Below, piece by piece: positions 54,850 through 63,627 of a stretch of 64,000 nt of DNA; position 1 is the stretch's first letter, and each line of letters starts with the position of its first letter. The notes under the pieces were generated by a model that was given only the letters and a program-made list of their open reading frames with translations, searched no databases and was not told the origin of the DNA. The translations under genes and the position numbers were made by a program. Source of the DNA: Mucilaginibacter sp. (GTDB lineage: Bacteria; Bacteroidota; Bacteroidia; Sphingobacteriales; Sphingobacteriaceae); NCBI RefSeq assembly GCF_025362475.1, contig NZ_JANYGH010000041.1:1-64000 (forward strand). Direction: 5' to 3'.

Positions 54850-56190
54850 TTACACCCCGTAAATATTATGATCCAAAAACGCGTTCCTGAATTTTCCATG
54901 CGGGTCATATTCCGCAGCTATCTTTTTAAAGGCAGCCAATTTTTCATAGCGGGAAGCCAGCACTTTAGGATCAAGCGTAAATACCTTGCCCCAATGTGGC
55001 CGGGCGTTGAATGGTGCAAGTGCTTTCTCAATAACGGGCAGCAGTTTGGTAACAGCTTCTGTTTCGGGTTTCCAGGTAAAGTGGATGGTAACTGAGGTTT
55101 GGTTATGGCAAGGGCTCAACCACAAACTATCGGCTGCAATAGTGCGGATCTCCGTTATAAACAAATGCGGACCAACCTGTTTACCTAATTTGGCAATTGC
55201 CTCAATTGCTTCCACCGCATGTTTTATCGGCACAAAATATTCTGATTGCAGTTCTTTACCGCTGCTGGGGGTAAAGCCCATTTTAAAGTGAGGTAAGCGT
55301 TCATACCACGGTCCGGGTACGCCCATCTGGTCGGTACAGCTTTCGGCAGGGTGGTCATATATGGGGTGCAGGTTTTTGGTGGCTGCTTTTGCGCCATAAA
55401 ACTCGGGCTCATTATGGTCTTTTTCCGCAATGCGGCTTTTTATCCAAACCTCGTTGATGCTGTCGCTTTGCCAGTCGGTAAATAAACTTACACTATAACC
55501 CGCAGATACTATGGCATCAAAATGCTGTTTTACCTGCGCCATGGGCATCTTTAAAAATACACGCTGACGCATCATATAGGTTGGCTCAATAGCCAGTGTT
55601 ACTTTGGTTATGATGCCTATGGCACCTAACCCAACCACTACCGCGTTAAACTTTTCAGGGTCGGCAGCTTTTGAAAAATGCACAATGCTTCCATCGGCAA
55701 TAACTACTTCCAAAGCGGTAACGGCGCTGGCCAGGTTGCCATTTTTAACACCGCTGCCATGCGTGGCCGTGGTGATAGAACCTGCAACCGAAATATGCGG
55801 CAACGAAGCCAAATTATGAAGCGCAAAACCTTCTTTGTGCAGATAGGGGGCCAGCTCGCCGTATTTAATACCACCTTCTACGGTAACGGTCATCGCTTTT
55901 TTATCAATGGCAATCACTTTATTTAGTTCTTTGGTCGATAGCAGGTCGTCTTTGCTGTCGGCTATCCGGTTAAAGCAATGCCGCGTACCCAAAGCCTTGA
56001 GCTTGCCGTGTTTTTTAACCAATTGTTGTACCTCCGCAACCGAGCGTGGGTATTGCACGTTGGCCGTGCTGTAAGTAAGGTTGCCCGCCCAGTTTTGCAA
56101 TGGGGCCTGATCTGCCAAACTGATCATAGGAGATAAAAAAGGTGTAGCCATAAGTGTGCCGCCTAAACGGATAAAGGTTTTTCTTTTCAT
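54850..56190 (-). CDS. Tat-exported FAD-linked oxidase (alditol oxidase-like)
   Basis: A 446-residue protein from ATG 56190; the frame to 56262 adds a doubtful N-terminus. A twin-basic start (MKRKTFIRLGGTLMATPFL) suggests Tat export. The FAD domain contains LGTRHCFNRIADS, in which the histidine is the likely covalent flavin site, then SLPHISVAGSITTATHGSG. A C-terminal ALO-type domain ends in GKVFTLDPKVLASRYEK and YDPHGKFRNAFLDHNIYG. Relatives are alditol oxidase and sugar-1,4-lactone oxidases, which oxidise xylitol, sorbitol or arabinonolactone. It lies next to the GH43-like gene, so the sugar oxidised may come from it. Confidence 0.85.
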   Translation of the reverse strand: MKRKTFIRLGGTLMATPFLSPMISLADQAPLQNWAGNLTYSTANVQYPRSVAEVQQLVKKHGKLKALGTRHCFNRIADSKDDLLSTKELNKVIAIDKKAMTVTVEGGIKYGELAPYLHKEGFALHNLASLPHISVAGSITTATHGSGVKNGNLASAVTALEVVIADGSIVHFSKAADPEKFNAVVVGLGAIGIITKVTLAIEPTYMMRQRVFLKMPMAQVKQHFDAIVSAGYSVSLFTDWQSDSINEVWIKSRIAEKDHNEPEFYGAKAATKNLHPIYDHPAESCTDQMGVPGPWYERLPHFKMGFTPSSGKELQSEYFVPIKHAVEAIEAIAKLGKQVGPHLFITEIRTIAADSLWLSPCHNQTSVTIHFTWKPETEAVTKLLPVIEKALAPFNARPHWGKVFTLDPKVLASRYEKLAAFKKIAAEYDPHGKFRNAFLDHNIYGV

Positions 56191-56322
56191 AACTAATTGG
56201 TTGATACAAGGTAGGATTTTAGTTTGATGAAAAGCAAACGAATGTAAATAAAGCCTTCCCACATGGAAGGTCTGCGGCTATATATTTATTAAGCTGTTGT
56301 TGATTATCTTTTTGGGTTTTGA

Positions 56323-57891
56323 TTATTTAAAGTTATTTGAGATGGTCCATCCAAATTTTAACGATCTGTGGGGTTCTGAGATGAATGTTTTACCACCATC
56401 ATTACTATAACTTTCTATAAAATTTTGTTTTTTGCTGTCGCGATAAGCAAGCCCGTAACATCCTGTAGTTGCAGTCGAGCTTATAACAACGCAATATTTG
56501 CCTGGTTTTATGGATGGCATGTGGGGCGATACGTCAATTTTTTTTGCTGACCAGCCAATTTTACTGGCTGGGACGGTTTGTGTACCCAATGGCTCACCGG
56601 TTGGTTGGCCAGCACTATTTGCTTTATAAATTGTAAGCTGCAAGCCGGCATCGGGATAACCGGTTTTGAATGTTGTGAGGCTAAATGTTAAAGCACCCGA
56701 AGAGGTTTGTGTAAATGACTGTGATCGCTGCACGCTTTTGCTGATGTCGCATGTGATCTTATAATTTACGGCATCAGGGTTGTTGCCGGTTCTGTTGTTT
56801 AGTGTCGAAACCTTAAAAGCCTGATCACAAGTCATGGGAATAATAGAACCATCGGCATTAAATTTTAGTGGCGCCCAATAGTAATTGGCCAGTGCTTCGT
56901 TTTTGGCGGCATTATTCCACAGGTCGCTGCCGAAGAGGAAAACCGTACCCGAACCCAATTTTATAGTCGATACAAAAGATGGCTGACCGCCGCAAGAGTT
57001 ATCACTGATCTTTTTCCCATCAGACCATGGGCCCAACGGCGATGACGCTGTGCGGTATGATGCCCCGGTGCCAGAGCAATAGCCGCAATTAGGATCTGAA
57101 TATACTATGTAGTAAATGCCATTGCGCTTAAACATTCCCGGCGCTTCGGTTTCGCCTTTGGTAATGCCTTTGGCAACCTCGCCGGTTCCGGTCAGGTAAT
57201 CATCACTTAATTTTTCAACTATGATGCTGCCCTTTGTGCGCCAGTCGGTATAGGCAAGGTAGGCTGTGCCGTCATCATCAACAAAAGTATCATGGTCGCC
57301 ATTATTTAAACCAGCCGCCGGGGCATCGGCATTTACAACCAGTTTAGGCTCGGCAACTTCTGTAAAAGGGCCCACCGGGCTTTTTGCGGTAAACACCCTG
57401 TAGCCGGATATATTATCATAAACATTTATCCAAAGCACATACAATGCGGTTTTTTGATTGTAAATAACATGCGGACGAAAACAACCATAAGTATTGCCGT
57501 TACAACGGGTTTGCCATACCGGAGTTTGCGCATCAAACAGGAAGCCACGATCGGTCCAGTTCACCATATCTGTTGATGAATAGCTTTTAAAACCGCAAAA
57601 TGGCGCGCTTTTGTTTCCCCACTCAAAGCCGCAATCATAACTGGTGCCATACAGGTAATAAACACCATTGAACAGGGCTATCTCTCCATCGTGCGCGTCT
57701 ATAGCATCGCCAACGGTACTAAAACGGGTTACCTGTTTACCATCCTTATCAAAGTTGGTAACTGTGTTTAAGGGCGTTGCAGCCTTTTTTTTACTTTGGG
57801 ATAAGGCAGGCTGTGTTATAAGGACAAGTGCCAGCATCAGGAACGGAGCAATGCCTTTTAGGTAGATTGGATAGCTGTTTTTGGTTTTCAT
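56323..57891 (-). CDS. GH43-like exported glycoside hydrolase
   Basis: A 522-residue protein with a signal peptide (ends near ALSQS). The five-bladed propeller has the three expected acidic groups: DAHDGEIALFNGVYYLYGTS (base), NNGDHDTFVDDDGTAYLAYT (pKa modulator) and GETEAPGMFKRNGIYYIVYS (acid). The opening AHDGE replaces the more usual HDP. The C-terminal 120 residues look like a carbohydrate-binding beta-sandwich. GH43 enzymes release arabinose, xylose or galactose. It is divergent from the second GH106 gene and upstream of the alditol oxidase-like gene (gap 132 nt), a possible operon. Confidence 0.83.
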   Translation of the reverse strand: MKTKNSYPIYLKGIAPFLMLALVLITQPALSQSKKKAATPLNTVTNFDKDGKQVTRFSTVGDAIDAHDGEIALFNGVYYLYGTSYDCGFEWGNKSAPFCGFKSYSSTDMVNWTDRGFLFDAQTPVWQTRCNGNTYGCFRPHVIYNQKTALYVLWINVYDNISGYRVFTAKSPVGPFTEVAEPKLVVNADAPAAGLNNGDHDTFVDDDGTAYLAYTDWRTKGSIIVEKLSDDYLTGTGEVAKGITKGETEAPGMFKRNGIYYIVYSDPNCGYCSGTGASYRTASSPLGPWSDGKKISDNSCGGQPSFVSTIKLGSGTVFLFGSDLWNNAAKNEALANYYWAPLKFNADGSIIPMTCDQAFKVSTLNNRTGNNPDAVNYKITCDISKSVQRSQSFTQTSSGALTFSLTTFKTGYPDAGLQLTIYKANSAGQPTGEPLGTQTVPASKIGWSAKKIDVSPHMPSIKPGKYCVVISSTATTGCYGLAYRDSKKQNFIESYSNDGGKTFISEPHRSLKFGWTISNNFK

Positions 57892-58031
57892 TTTTAGGGC
57901 CTGGTAAGTGCTGCGCTAAAAATAAATATTATATGTTAATAAAATCGGTTTTCAGGATGGATAGGGATGCCTTTAAATCATCGGTTTATTATCTTCGTTA
58001 CCCCATGGTATATCAACCTAAAAAAAACTTT

Positions 58032-61000
58032 ATGTATAAAATTGTGGTGAGTTGTTTTATCGCCTTTTTGATGGGTTTAAATGCACCTTATGCACAGGTC
58101 AGCAACTTAAAAGCCGGTTTTGTTCACCCGCCGGATTCAGCTAAACCTGGTGTTTACTGGTATTTTATGGATGGCAATATGTCGGCCAGATCCATCACCT
58201 CCGATCTGGAAGCCATGAAAAAGGCGGGGATAGGTAATCTTATTTTTTTGGAAGTTAATGTGGGCATCCCCCGTGGGCCGGTTGATTTTTTAACTGAGAA
58301 ATGGCAGGATATGTTTGCCCATGCCGTAAGCGAGGCCAAGCGGCTGGGTATCGAAATAACATTGGGTATTGGCCCCGGATGGACGGGGAGTGGCGGGCCA
58401 TGGGTGCCCGTGTCGCAGTCTATGCAACACCTGGTTAGCAGTAGTATCAATGTGGCAGGAGGTACAAAACAGGCTCTAGTTTTACCGGTGCCGGCTCCAA
58501 AATCGCCTTACTTTGGTGAAGGAGCTTTTACGCCCGAGCTAAAAAAACAGTGGAATGATTTTTACGAAGATGTGGCGGTATTGGCTTATCCAACGCCATC
58601 TTTGCCATCGTCCAAAATAACTGATATAGATGAAAAGGCTTTGTATTACCGGGCTCCATATTCATCGGTGCAAGGAGTTAAGCAGTTTTTGCCATCAGCT
58701 GTTGAATATGCAGAACCGCCTAAGGCGGCTGTGATTAATAAAAGTAAGATAATTGATCTGACAGGGAAACTACAACCCGATGGTACGCTCAATTGGAAAG
58801 TACCAAAAGGTAACTGGACAATTATGCGCTTAGGCCGGCGCAATAACGGAGCCATCACCCGGCCGGCACCTGTACCCGGCCTGGGTTTCGAGGCCGATAA
58901 GCTTGATACCATACCATTGAACGCCCACCTGGATAATTACGTGGGCAAATTGCTGCGTAAAACAGGTAAACCCGATGCGGCCGACGCAGGCGGCTTAAAA
59001 AGGTTGCATATGGATAGCTGGGAGATTGGCTCGCAGAACTGGACTCCCCGTTTTCGTGAAGAATTTGCAAAACGAAGAGGTTACGACCCCTTGCCTTATT
59101 ACCCGGTTTATGCGGGCAATATGGTGGAGAGCGATGAGATAAGCGAGCGCTTTTTGTGGGATTTGCGGCAAACCGCGCAGGAGCTTGTATTGGAAAACCA
59201 TGCAGGACAGGTGAAAATATACGCGCACAGAATGGGCATGCAGCTATCCATAGAGCCTTACGATATGAACCCAACTGCCGATTTGGAATTGGGCTCGATA
59301 GCTGATGTACCTATGGCCGAATTTTGGAGCAAAGGACTTGGATTTAACTCTTCGTTCAGTTGTATAGAATCAACTTCAATAGGGCATTTAAATGGCCAGA
59401 CATTGATTCCTGCTGAGGCATTTACAGCACAGGATAATGAGGGTTGGAAACAATACCCCGGCTCGATGAAAAACCAGGGCGACTGGGCTTTTGCCACAGG
59501 TATTAACCGGTTTGTTTACCACACTTTCCAAAACCAGTTCCTGGCCGATTCATTGCGGCCCGGCTCAACCATGGGGCCATACGGTGTTCATTGGGACAGA
59601 AACCAAACCTGGTGGCCAATGGTGGGCAGTTATCATGATTATATTTCGCGCTGCCAGTATATTTTACAACAGGGAAGATCTGTGGCCGATGTACTTTACT
59701 TAACGCCCGAAGGTTCGCCGCATGTTTTCAGGCCGCCATCATCAGCTATGGATGGTGATGTTGTATTGCCCGATAGGAAAGGGTATAATTTTGATGGCTG
59801 CTCACCGGGGCAGTTGTATAACGCGCGTGTGGAGAATGGGATGATCATGTTTCCGGGAGGTGCAAGTTACAGGCTGCTGGTACTGCCTGCCGTTAAAACC
59901 ATGACACCCGCGTTATTGCAAAAAATTAAATCGTTAGTGGCTGATGGCGCTACTGTGGTTGGTTCAGCCCCTTTAAAATCACCGGGATTATCGGGTTACC
60001 CTGCATGCGATGTACAGGTTAGCACCATGGCAAAAATGATTTGGGGTAGCTTGCCGGAACCAGCTGCGCAAACCGAACACGCTTATGGGAAAGGTAAGGT
60101 AATATGGGGAGGCGAACTGAGCAGGCAGATTAATGACCTTTATCCAGAATATGAACTGACAGCTAAAATACTCCAGTCGATGAACGTTGAGCAGGATTTT
60201 AAAGCTAACGGCCAATTAAGATACACCCATAGAACAACTGGCAATGAAGATATTTATTTTGTATCGAATCGGACAGCTGAACCGGTGAGTACTTTAGCAT
60301 CATTCAGAAGCATTACAGGCGTTCCGCAATTATGGGATGCTATTACCGGCGAGATTAAGAACCTACCAGAATATACCGTGAAAGGGCAGCTTACTTCTGT
60401 ACCATTGAAATTATCGGCTTATGAAAGTTTTTTTATCGTGTTTGCTAAAAACGATCCGCTGGCATTAACGGCGCATGAAAATTTTGTTGCCACTACGGTA
60501 TTAAAAACTTTAACCGGCCCATGGCAGGTGGCGTTTGATCCTAAATGGGGAGGCCCGAAAAACATTAAGTTTGATGAATTGACAGACTGGACATCACGCC
60601 CTGAAGATGGTATCAAATACTACTCTGGCACGGCGGTTTACCATAAAGTATTTAATCTGCCAGGGAGCACCGCGTCGCAAAAAACTAAAAGACTTTACCT
60701 TGATCTGGGTGAGATTAAAAATATGGCCCGGATTAAATTGAACGGGAAGGATCTGGGTGTGTTGTGGACAGCTCCCTGGAAAGTTGATATTACGGATGCC
60801 GTATTAAAAACGAATAATAAACTGGAAATAGAAGTGGTGAACTTATGGCCCAACCGGCTTATTGGAGATGAAAAACTGCCCGATGATGGTATAAAGAATG
60901 ATACCTGGCCAGATTGGCTGGTAAAAGGTTTACCCCGTACCAGCGGCAGGTTTACATTTGCCACCAATAGGTTTTACAGCAAAGACTCACCACTGTTAAA

Positions 61001-61040
61001 ATCCGGTTTGGTTGGTCCGGTGACAATAAAAGCTGAATAG
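58032..61040 (+). CDS. Second GH106-family alpha-L-rhamnosidase-like protein
   Basis: A 1002-residue protein from ATG 58032, chosen because a good signal peptide (MYKIVVSCFIAFLMGLNAPY) begins there; the open frame extends upstream to 57828 but overlaps the divergent GH43 start. It shows FVHPPDSAKPGVYWYFMDGN, GPGWTGSGGPWVPVSQSM, MDSWEIGSQNWTPRF, IPAEAFTAQDNEGW and ATGINRFVYHTFQNQ, plus a C-terminal jelly-roll (RLYLDLGEIKNMARIKLNGK, IEVVNLWPNRLIGDEKLP). It differs from the first copy in the acidic motif (MDSWE versus VEDSYE), which could reflect a different substrate. A strong terminator follows. Confidence 0.87.
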   Translation: MYKIVVSCFIAFLMGLNAPYAQVSNLKAGFVHPPDSAKPGVYWYFMDGNMSARSITSDLEAMKKAGIGNLIFLEVNVGIPRGPVDFLTEKWQDMFAHAVSEAKRLGIEITLGIGPGWTGSGGPWVPVSQSMQHLVSSSINVAGGTKQALVLPVPAPKSPYFGEGAFTPELKKQWNDFYEDVAVLAYPTPSLPSSKITDIDEKALYYRAPYSSVQGVKQFLPSAVEYAEPPKAAVINKSKIIDLTGKLQPDGTLNWKVPKGNWTIMRLGRRNNGAITRPAPVPGLGFEADKLDTIPLNAHLDNYVGKLLRKTGKPDAADAGGLKRLHMDSWEIGSQNWTPRFREEFAKRRGYDPLPYYPVYAGNMVESDEISERFLWDLRQTAQELVLENHAGQVKIYAHRMGMQLSIEPYDMNPTADLELGSIADVPMAEFWSKGLGFNSSFSCIESTSIGHLNGQTLIPAEAFTAQDNEGWKQYPGSMKNQGDWAFATGINRFVYHTFQNQFLADSLRPGSTMGPYGVHWDRNQTWWPMVGSYHDYISRCQYILQQGRSVADVLYLTPEGSPHVFRPPSSAMDGDVVLPDRKGYNFDGCSPGQLYNARVENGMIMFPGGASYRLLVLPAVKTMTPALLQKIKSLVADGATVVGSAPLKSPGLSGYPACDVQVSTMAKMIWGSLPEPAAQTEHAYGKGKVIWGGELSRQINDLYPEYELTAKILQSMNVEQDFKANGQLRYTHRTTGNEDIYFVSNRTAEPVSTLASFRSITGVPQLWDAITGEIKNLPEYTVKGQLTSVPLKLSAYESFFIVFAKNDPLALTAHENFVATTVLKTLTGPWQVAFDPKWGGPKNIKFDELTDWTSRPEDGIKYYSGTAVYHKVFNLPGSTASQKTKRLYLDLGEIKNMARIKLNGKDLGVLWTAPWKVDITDAVLKTNNKLEIEVVNLWPNRLIGDEKLPDDGIKNDTWPDWLVKGLPRTSGRFTFATNRFYSKDSPLLKSGLVGPVTIKAE

Positions 61041-61096
61041 TTTTTGATAGATACCATTAAGCGTTGTTACAATAAATTTTTTTAGATATTGCTTAG

Positions 61097-61133
61097 AACA
61101 CACAAGGCCCGCAATCGCAGGGCCTTGTGTGTT
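61097..61133. terminator. Strong bidirectional hairpin between convergent genes
   Basis: AACACACAAGGCCC (61097-61110) pairs perfectly over 14 bp with GGGCCTTGTGTGTT (61120-61133) around a 9-nt loop. It lies 56 nt after GH106 (plus) and 24 nt after the AhpD-like gene (minus). Confidence 0.85.
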
Positions 61134-61157
61134 TCATATGGTTTAGGTTAAAAAACG

Positions 61158-61706
61158 TTATTTTAAAATACTGCCAACATAGCCCTCAACCGCTCTTTGA
61201 GGTGCACGGTTTACATAGAAAGATCTGTCTTGCGGTGCCCAGGTTCCCAGTCCATCCACATAGCGGTTAAACATGCAGAAAGAGGCAGCTATCAATACGG
61301 TATCATGAATCTCTTTGTCTGTTGCTCCCTCATTTCTGGCGATCTCTACCTGCTCTGGAGTTACATGTTTGCCTCCTTTTTGCACACTGCCTGCGATAGC
61401 CAGCAACGCTTTTATTTTGGGCGATAGATCTGCCGATGTAAAGTCGGCTTTGATGGCATCTATATCATCCATGCTGCAGCCAAGATAATGGCCGGCTACA
61501 GCACCGTGTACGTTTTGGCAAAAAAAGCAATCATTTAAATAGGATACATAAGTTCCTATCAACTCGCGTTCGCCACGGGTTAGCGTGTTGTTTTCATCGC
61601 GCAGCAAAAGTTCGGCGAGGGCGTTCATAGGGGCTTCGGTTTCGGGTCTGTAAAACATTAATCCCCTAATGCCGGGTAGGTCGTTATTCAATTCAATATG
61701 TGCCAT
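61158..61706 (-). CDS. AhpD-like carboxymuconolactone decarboxylase family protein
   Basis: A 182-residue protein from ATG 61706; Met at 61724 adds six residues. The catalytic core has Cys60 and Cys63 with His67 (NDCFFCQNVHGAVAG), as in AhpD peroxidase-related enzymes, and a C-terminal helix with IHDTVLIAASFCMFNRYVDG. The disulfide pair suggests thiol-dependent hydroperoxide or peroxide reduction. It is a tandem paralogue of the next gene upstream (27-nt gap), with conserved start MAHI and PETxxP, and belongs to the TonB-receptor/MFS operon. Confidence 0.85.
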   Translation of the reverse strand: MAHIELNNDLPGIRGLMFYRPETEAPMNALAELLLRDENNTLTRGERELIGTYVSYLNDCFFCQNVHGAVAGHYLGCSMDDIDAIKADFTSADLSPKIKALLAIAGSVQKGGKHVTPEQVEIARNEGATDKEIHDTVLIAASFCMFNRYVDGLGTWAPQDRSFYVNRAPQRAVEGYVGSILK

Positions 61707-61733
61707 AATGTGTTTATCTATCAATGAATAATT

Positions 61734-62282
61734 TTATTGCTGCGGTTGTGATGGTAAAGCGTAGCCCTTCGCCATACGTACGCCCATTTCGGCATATGCC
61801 TCGGGATCGGTAGGGGTAAGGCTTGCCAGTCCATCAACATAACGGTTAAACATGCTGAATGATGCGGCTATCAATACCGTATCATGAAGTTCACGATCGG
61901 TAGCGCCAAGTTCACGTGCGGCATCAATATCGGCCTGTTTAACTTCTGTGCCCAATATCTGCACTTTACCGGCGATATTCAATAAAGCTTTTAGCTTATC
62001 ACTTACCGGAGCCTGTTGCATATCTTTTAATACTTCGTCAACAATGGCGGCCTCTTCCTCGTAAAGATACCTTGCCGCAGCCGCGTGGCTACTATAGCAA
62101 AAGGTGCAATTATTACGGTAGGATACATAGGCGGCTATCAGCTCGCGCTCGGCCTCTGTCAGGGTTGATTCGCCGCGTAACAATACCTGGGCCAGCTCAT
62201 ACAGCGGCTTACCGGTTTCGGGCCTGAACATAACCAGTGAGCGGATGCCCGGAACACCTTCGGGTACATTGATGTGTGCCAT
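61734..62282 (-). CDS. AhpD-like protein, tandem paralogue
   Basis: A 182-residue protein, the same length as its neighbour, with Cys59, Cys62 and His66 (NNCTFCYSSHAAAARY). IAGKVQILGTEVKQADIDAA and LHDTVLIAASFSMFNRYVDG align with the neighbour across the whole length. The pair could work as a heterodimer or have different peroxide substrates. It lies 82 nt downstream of the MFS gene on the same strand. Confidence 0.85.
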   Translation of the reverse strand: MAHINVPEGVPGIRSLVMFRPETGKPLYELAQVLLRGESTLTEAERELIAAYVSYRNNCTFCYSSHAAAARYLYEEEAAIVDEVLKDMQQAPVSDKLKALLNIAGKVQILGTEVKQADIDAARELGATDRELHDTVLIAASFSMFNRYVDGLASLTPTDPEAYAEMGVRMAKGYALPSQPQQ

Positions 62283-62364
62283 ATTCTTTAATTAGTGAAT
62301 TATTGAATTAGTGAGTTAGTGAATTTTTATTTTGAATTATTTCTTTGCTTTCTGCTTTAGGTTT

Positions 62365-63621
62365 TCAGTTTTTGGCTTGCTTTTCGTGCCCAAACAATAC
62401 CACCAATAGCCCTACTATAAATATCAGCGAAAAAATGAATATCGCATTACCATAGCCACCCAGTGTTGATACCAATATGCCTACAAACAATACAGCGGTA
62501 GCCGTAAATATACGGCCGATGTTAAAGCAAAATCCTGTGGCGGTAGCCCTGATTCCGGTTGAGAACAGCTGTGGTATATACGCTGATAGCACACCTTGGC
62601 TTGCTCCAAAGAACAAGGCCAGTATGGCAATTTCGCCGTATATCACCGGGCTAAATGTAGTATTTGTTTTAAACAGGATGAATGACATCCCTGCGCAAAC
62701 CGCAAAGCAAATGAGCATTGATCTGCGTAGGGTTAAAAGGTTAACCAGCCAGCCCGACAAGAAACCACCGGTTAGGCCGCCCATGCCTAAAAACATCATG
62801 CTCAGACCGCGCTCCTTGGCGGCATCATGGGTAGTGATGAGGCTTTGCACCCAGGTTGGCAGCCAGGAGAAGATAGCCCATAAACCGATGAGCATGGTAC
62901 CAAAGGTTAAAGAGCCAACAATCAACTCACGGCGATGGCTTTTTGATAAAAGCTTGTTTAACGGATTGTTCCTGTTGGCAATATCGTTACGGTAGTTTAG
63001 CCAGCTTTGCGATTCTTTCAACAGCCATGTACCGATAAGTGCCAATGTTAATGGAATGATCCCGATCAGGAATCCTGATCGCCATGAAGAAACCACGTAA
63101 TTGATAAGCCCGGCCGAAAAGATCCCCACAGGGAAAGCGATAGATAATATACCGATAACAACTGCTTTACTTTTTGCAGGCCAAACTTCGCTCACCAGGG
63201 TAATGGTGGTTACTAATACACCACCTACGCCAAAACCACTCATGAAACGGCAAAGTACAACGCCCCACCAGTTTGGCATTTGCCCGGTTAGTATGGTGAA
63301 AATACCATAACAGCCAATGGCCATTAAAAGCGCTGTTTTACGGCCCATTTTATCGCTGATAACTCCCCACGTAAAACCACCTAAGGCCCAGCCAAAAATG
63401 AATATGGCATTGATATACCCACTGATGGAGTTTATTTCGCCGGGAGGCAGGTCGCCCTGCAAATCCTTTACCACTACTGGCAGGTAAACCGACATGAGGG
63501 TAGATACCGTGCCGCCAAATGCGCTGCTAAAAAAACAAATCACGAATAATATTACCCGGTAAGCCGTGGTGATATCTGCTTGAGGTTTTGCAACCTGCTC
63601 ATCAATTACAATGGTGCTCAT
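62365..63621 (-). CDS. MFS transporter (AAHS/organic-acid type)
   Basis: A 418-residue protein with 12 predicted helices. The motif A loop WGVISDKMGRKTALL, the first-half motif RFMSGFGVGGVLVTTITLVS and FSTGIRATATGFCFNIGRI resemble the aromatic-acid:H+ and sugar-acid symporters. The substrate is unknown. It starts 6 nt downstream of the truncated TonB receptor, so both probably import the same compound, in series across outer and inner membranes. It is followed by two AhpD-like genes. Confidence 0.85.
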   Translation of the reverse strand: MSTIVIDEQVAKPQADITTAYRVILFVICFFSSAFGGTVSTLMSVYLPVVVKDLQGDLPPGEINSISGYINAIFIFGWALGGFTWGVISDKMGRKTALLMAIGCYGIFTILTGQMPNWWGVVLCRFMSGFGVGGVLVTTITLVSEVWPAKSKAVVIGILSIAFPVGIFSAGLINYVVSSWRSGFLIGIIPLTLALIGTWLLKESQSWLNYRNDIANRNNPLNKLLSKSHRRELIVGSLTFGTMLIGLWAIFSWLPTWVQSLITTHDAAKERGLSMMFLGMGGLTGGFLSGWLVNLLTLRRSMLICFAVCAGMSFILFKTNTTFSPVIYGEIAILALFFGASQGVLSAYIPQLFSTGIRATATGFCFNIGRIFTATAVLFVGILVSTLGGYGNAIFIFSLIFIVGLLVVLFGHEKQAKN

Positions 63622-63627
63622 GTTATT

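Noticed and set aside
57828..58031. Upstream extension of the second GH106 frame
   Set aside because: It overlaps the divergent GH43-like gene start and would bury the signal peptide inside the protein.
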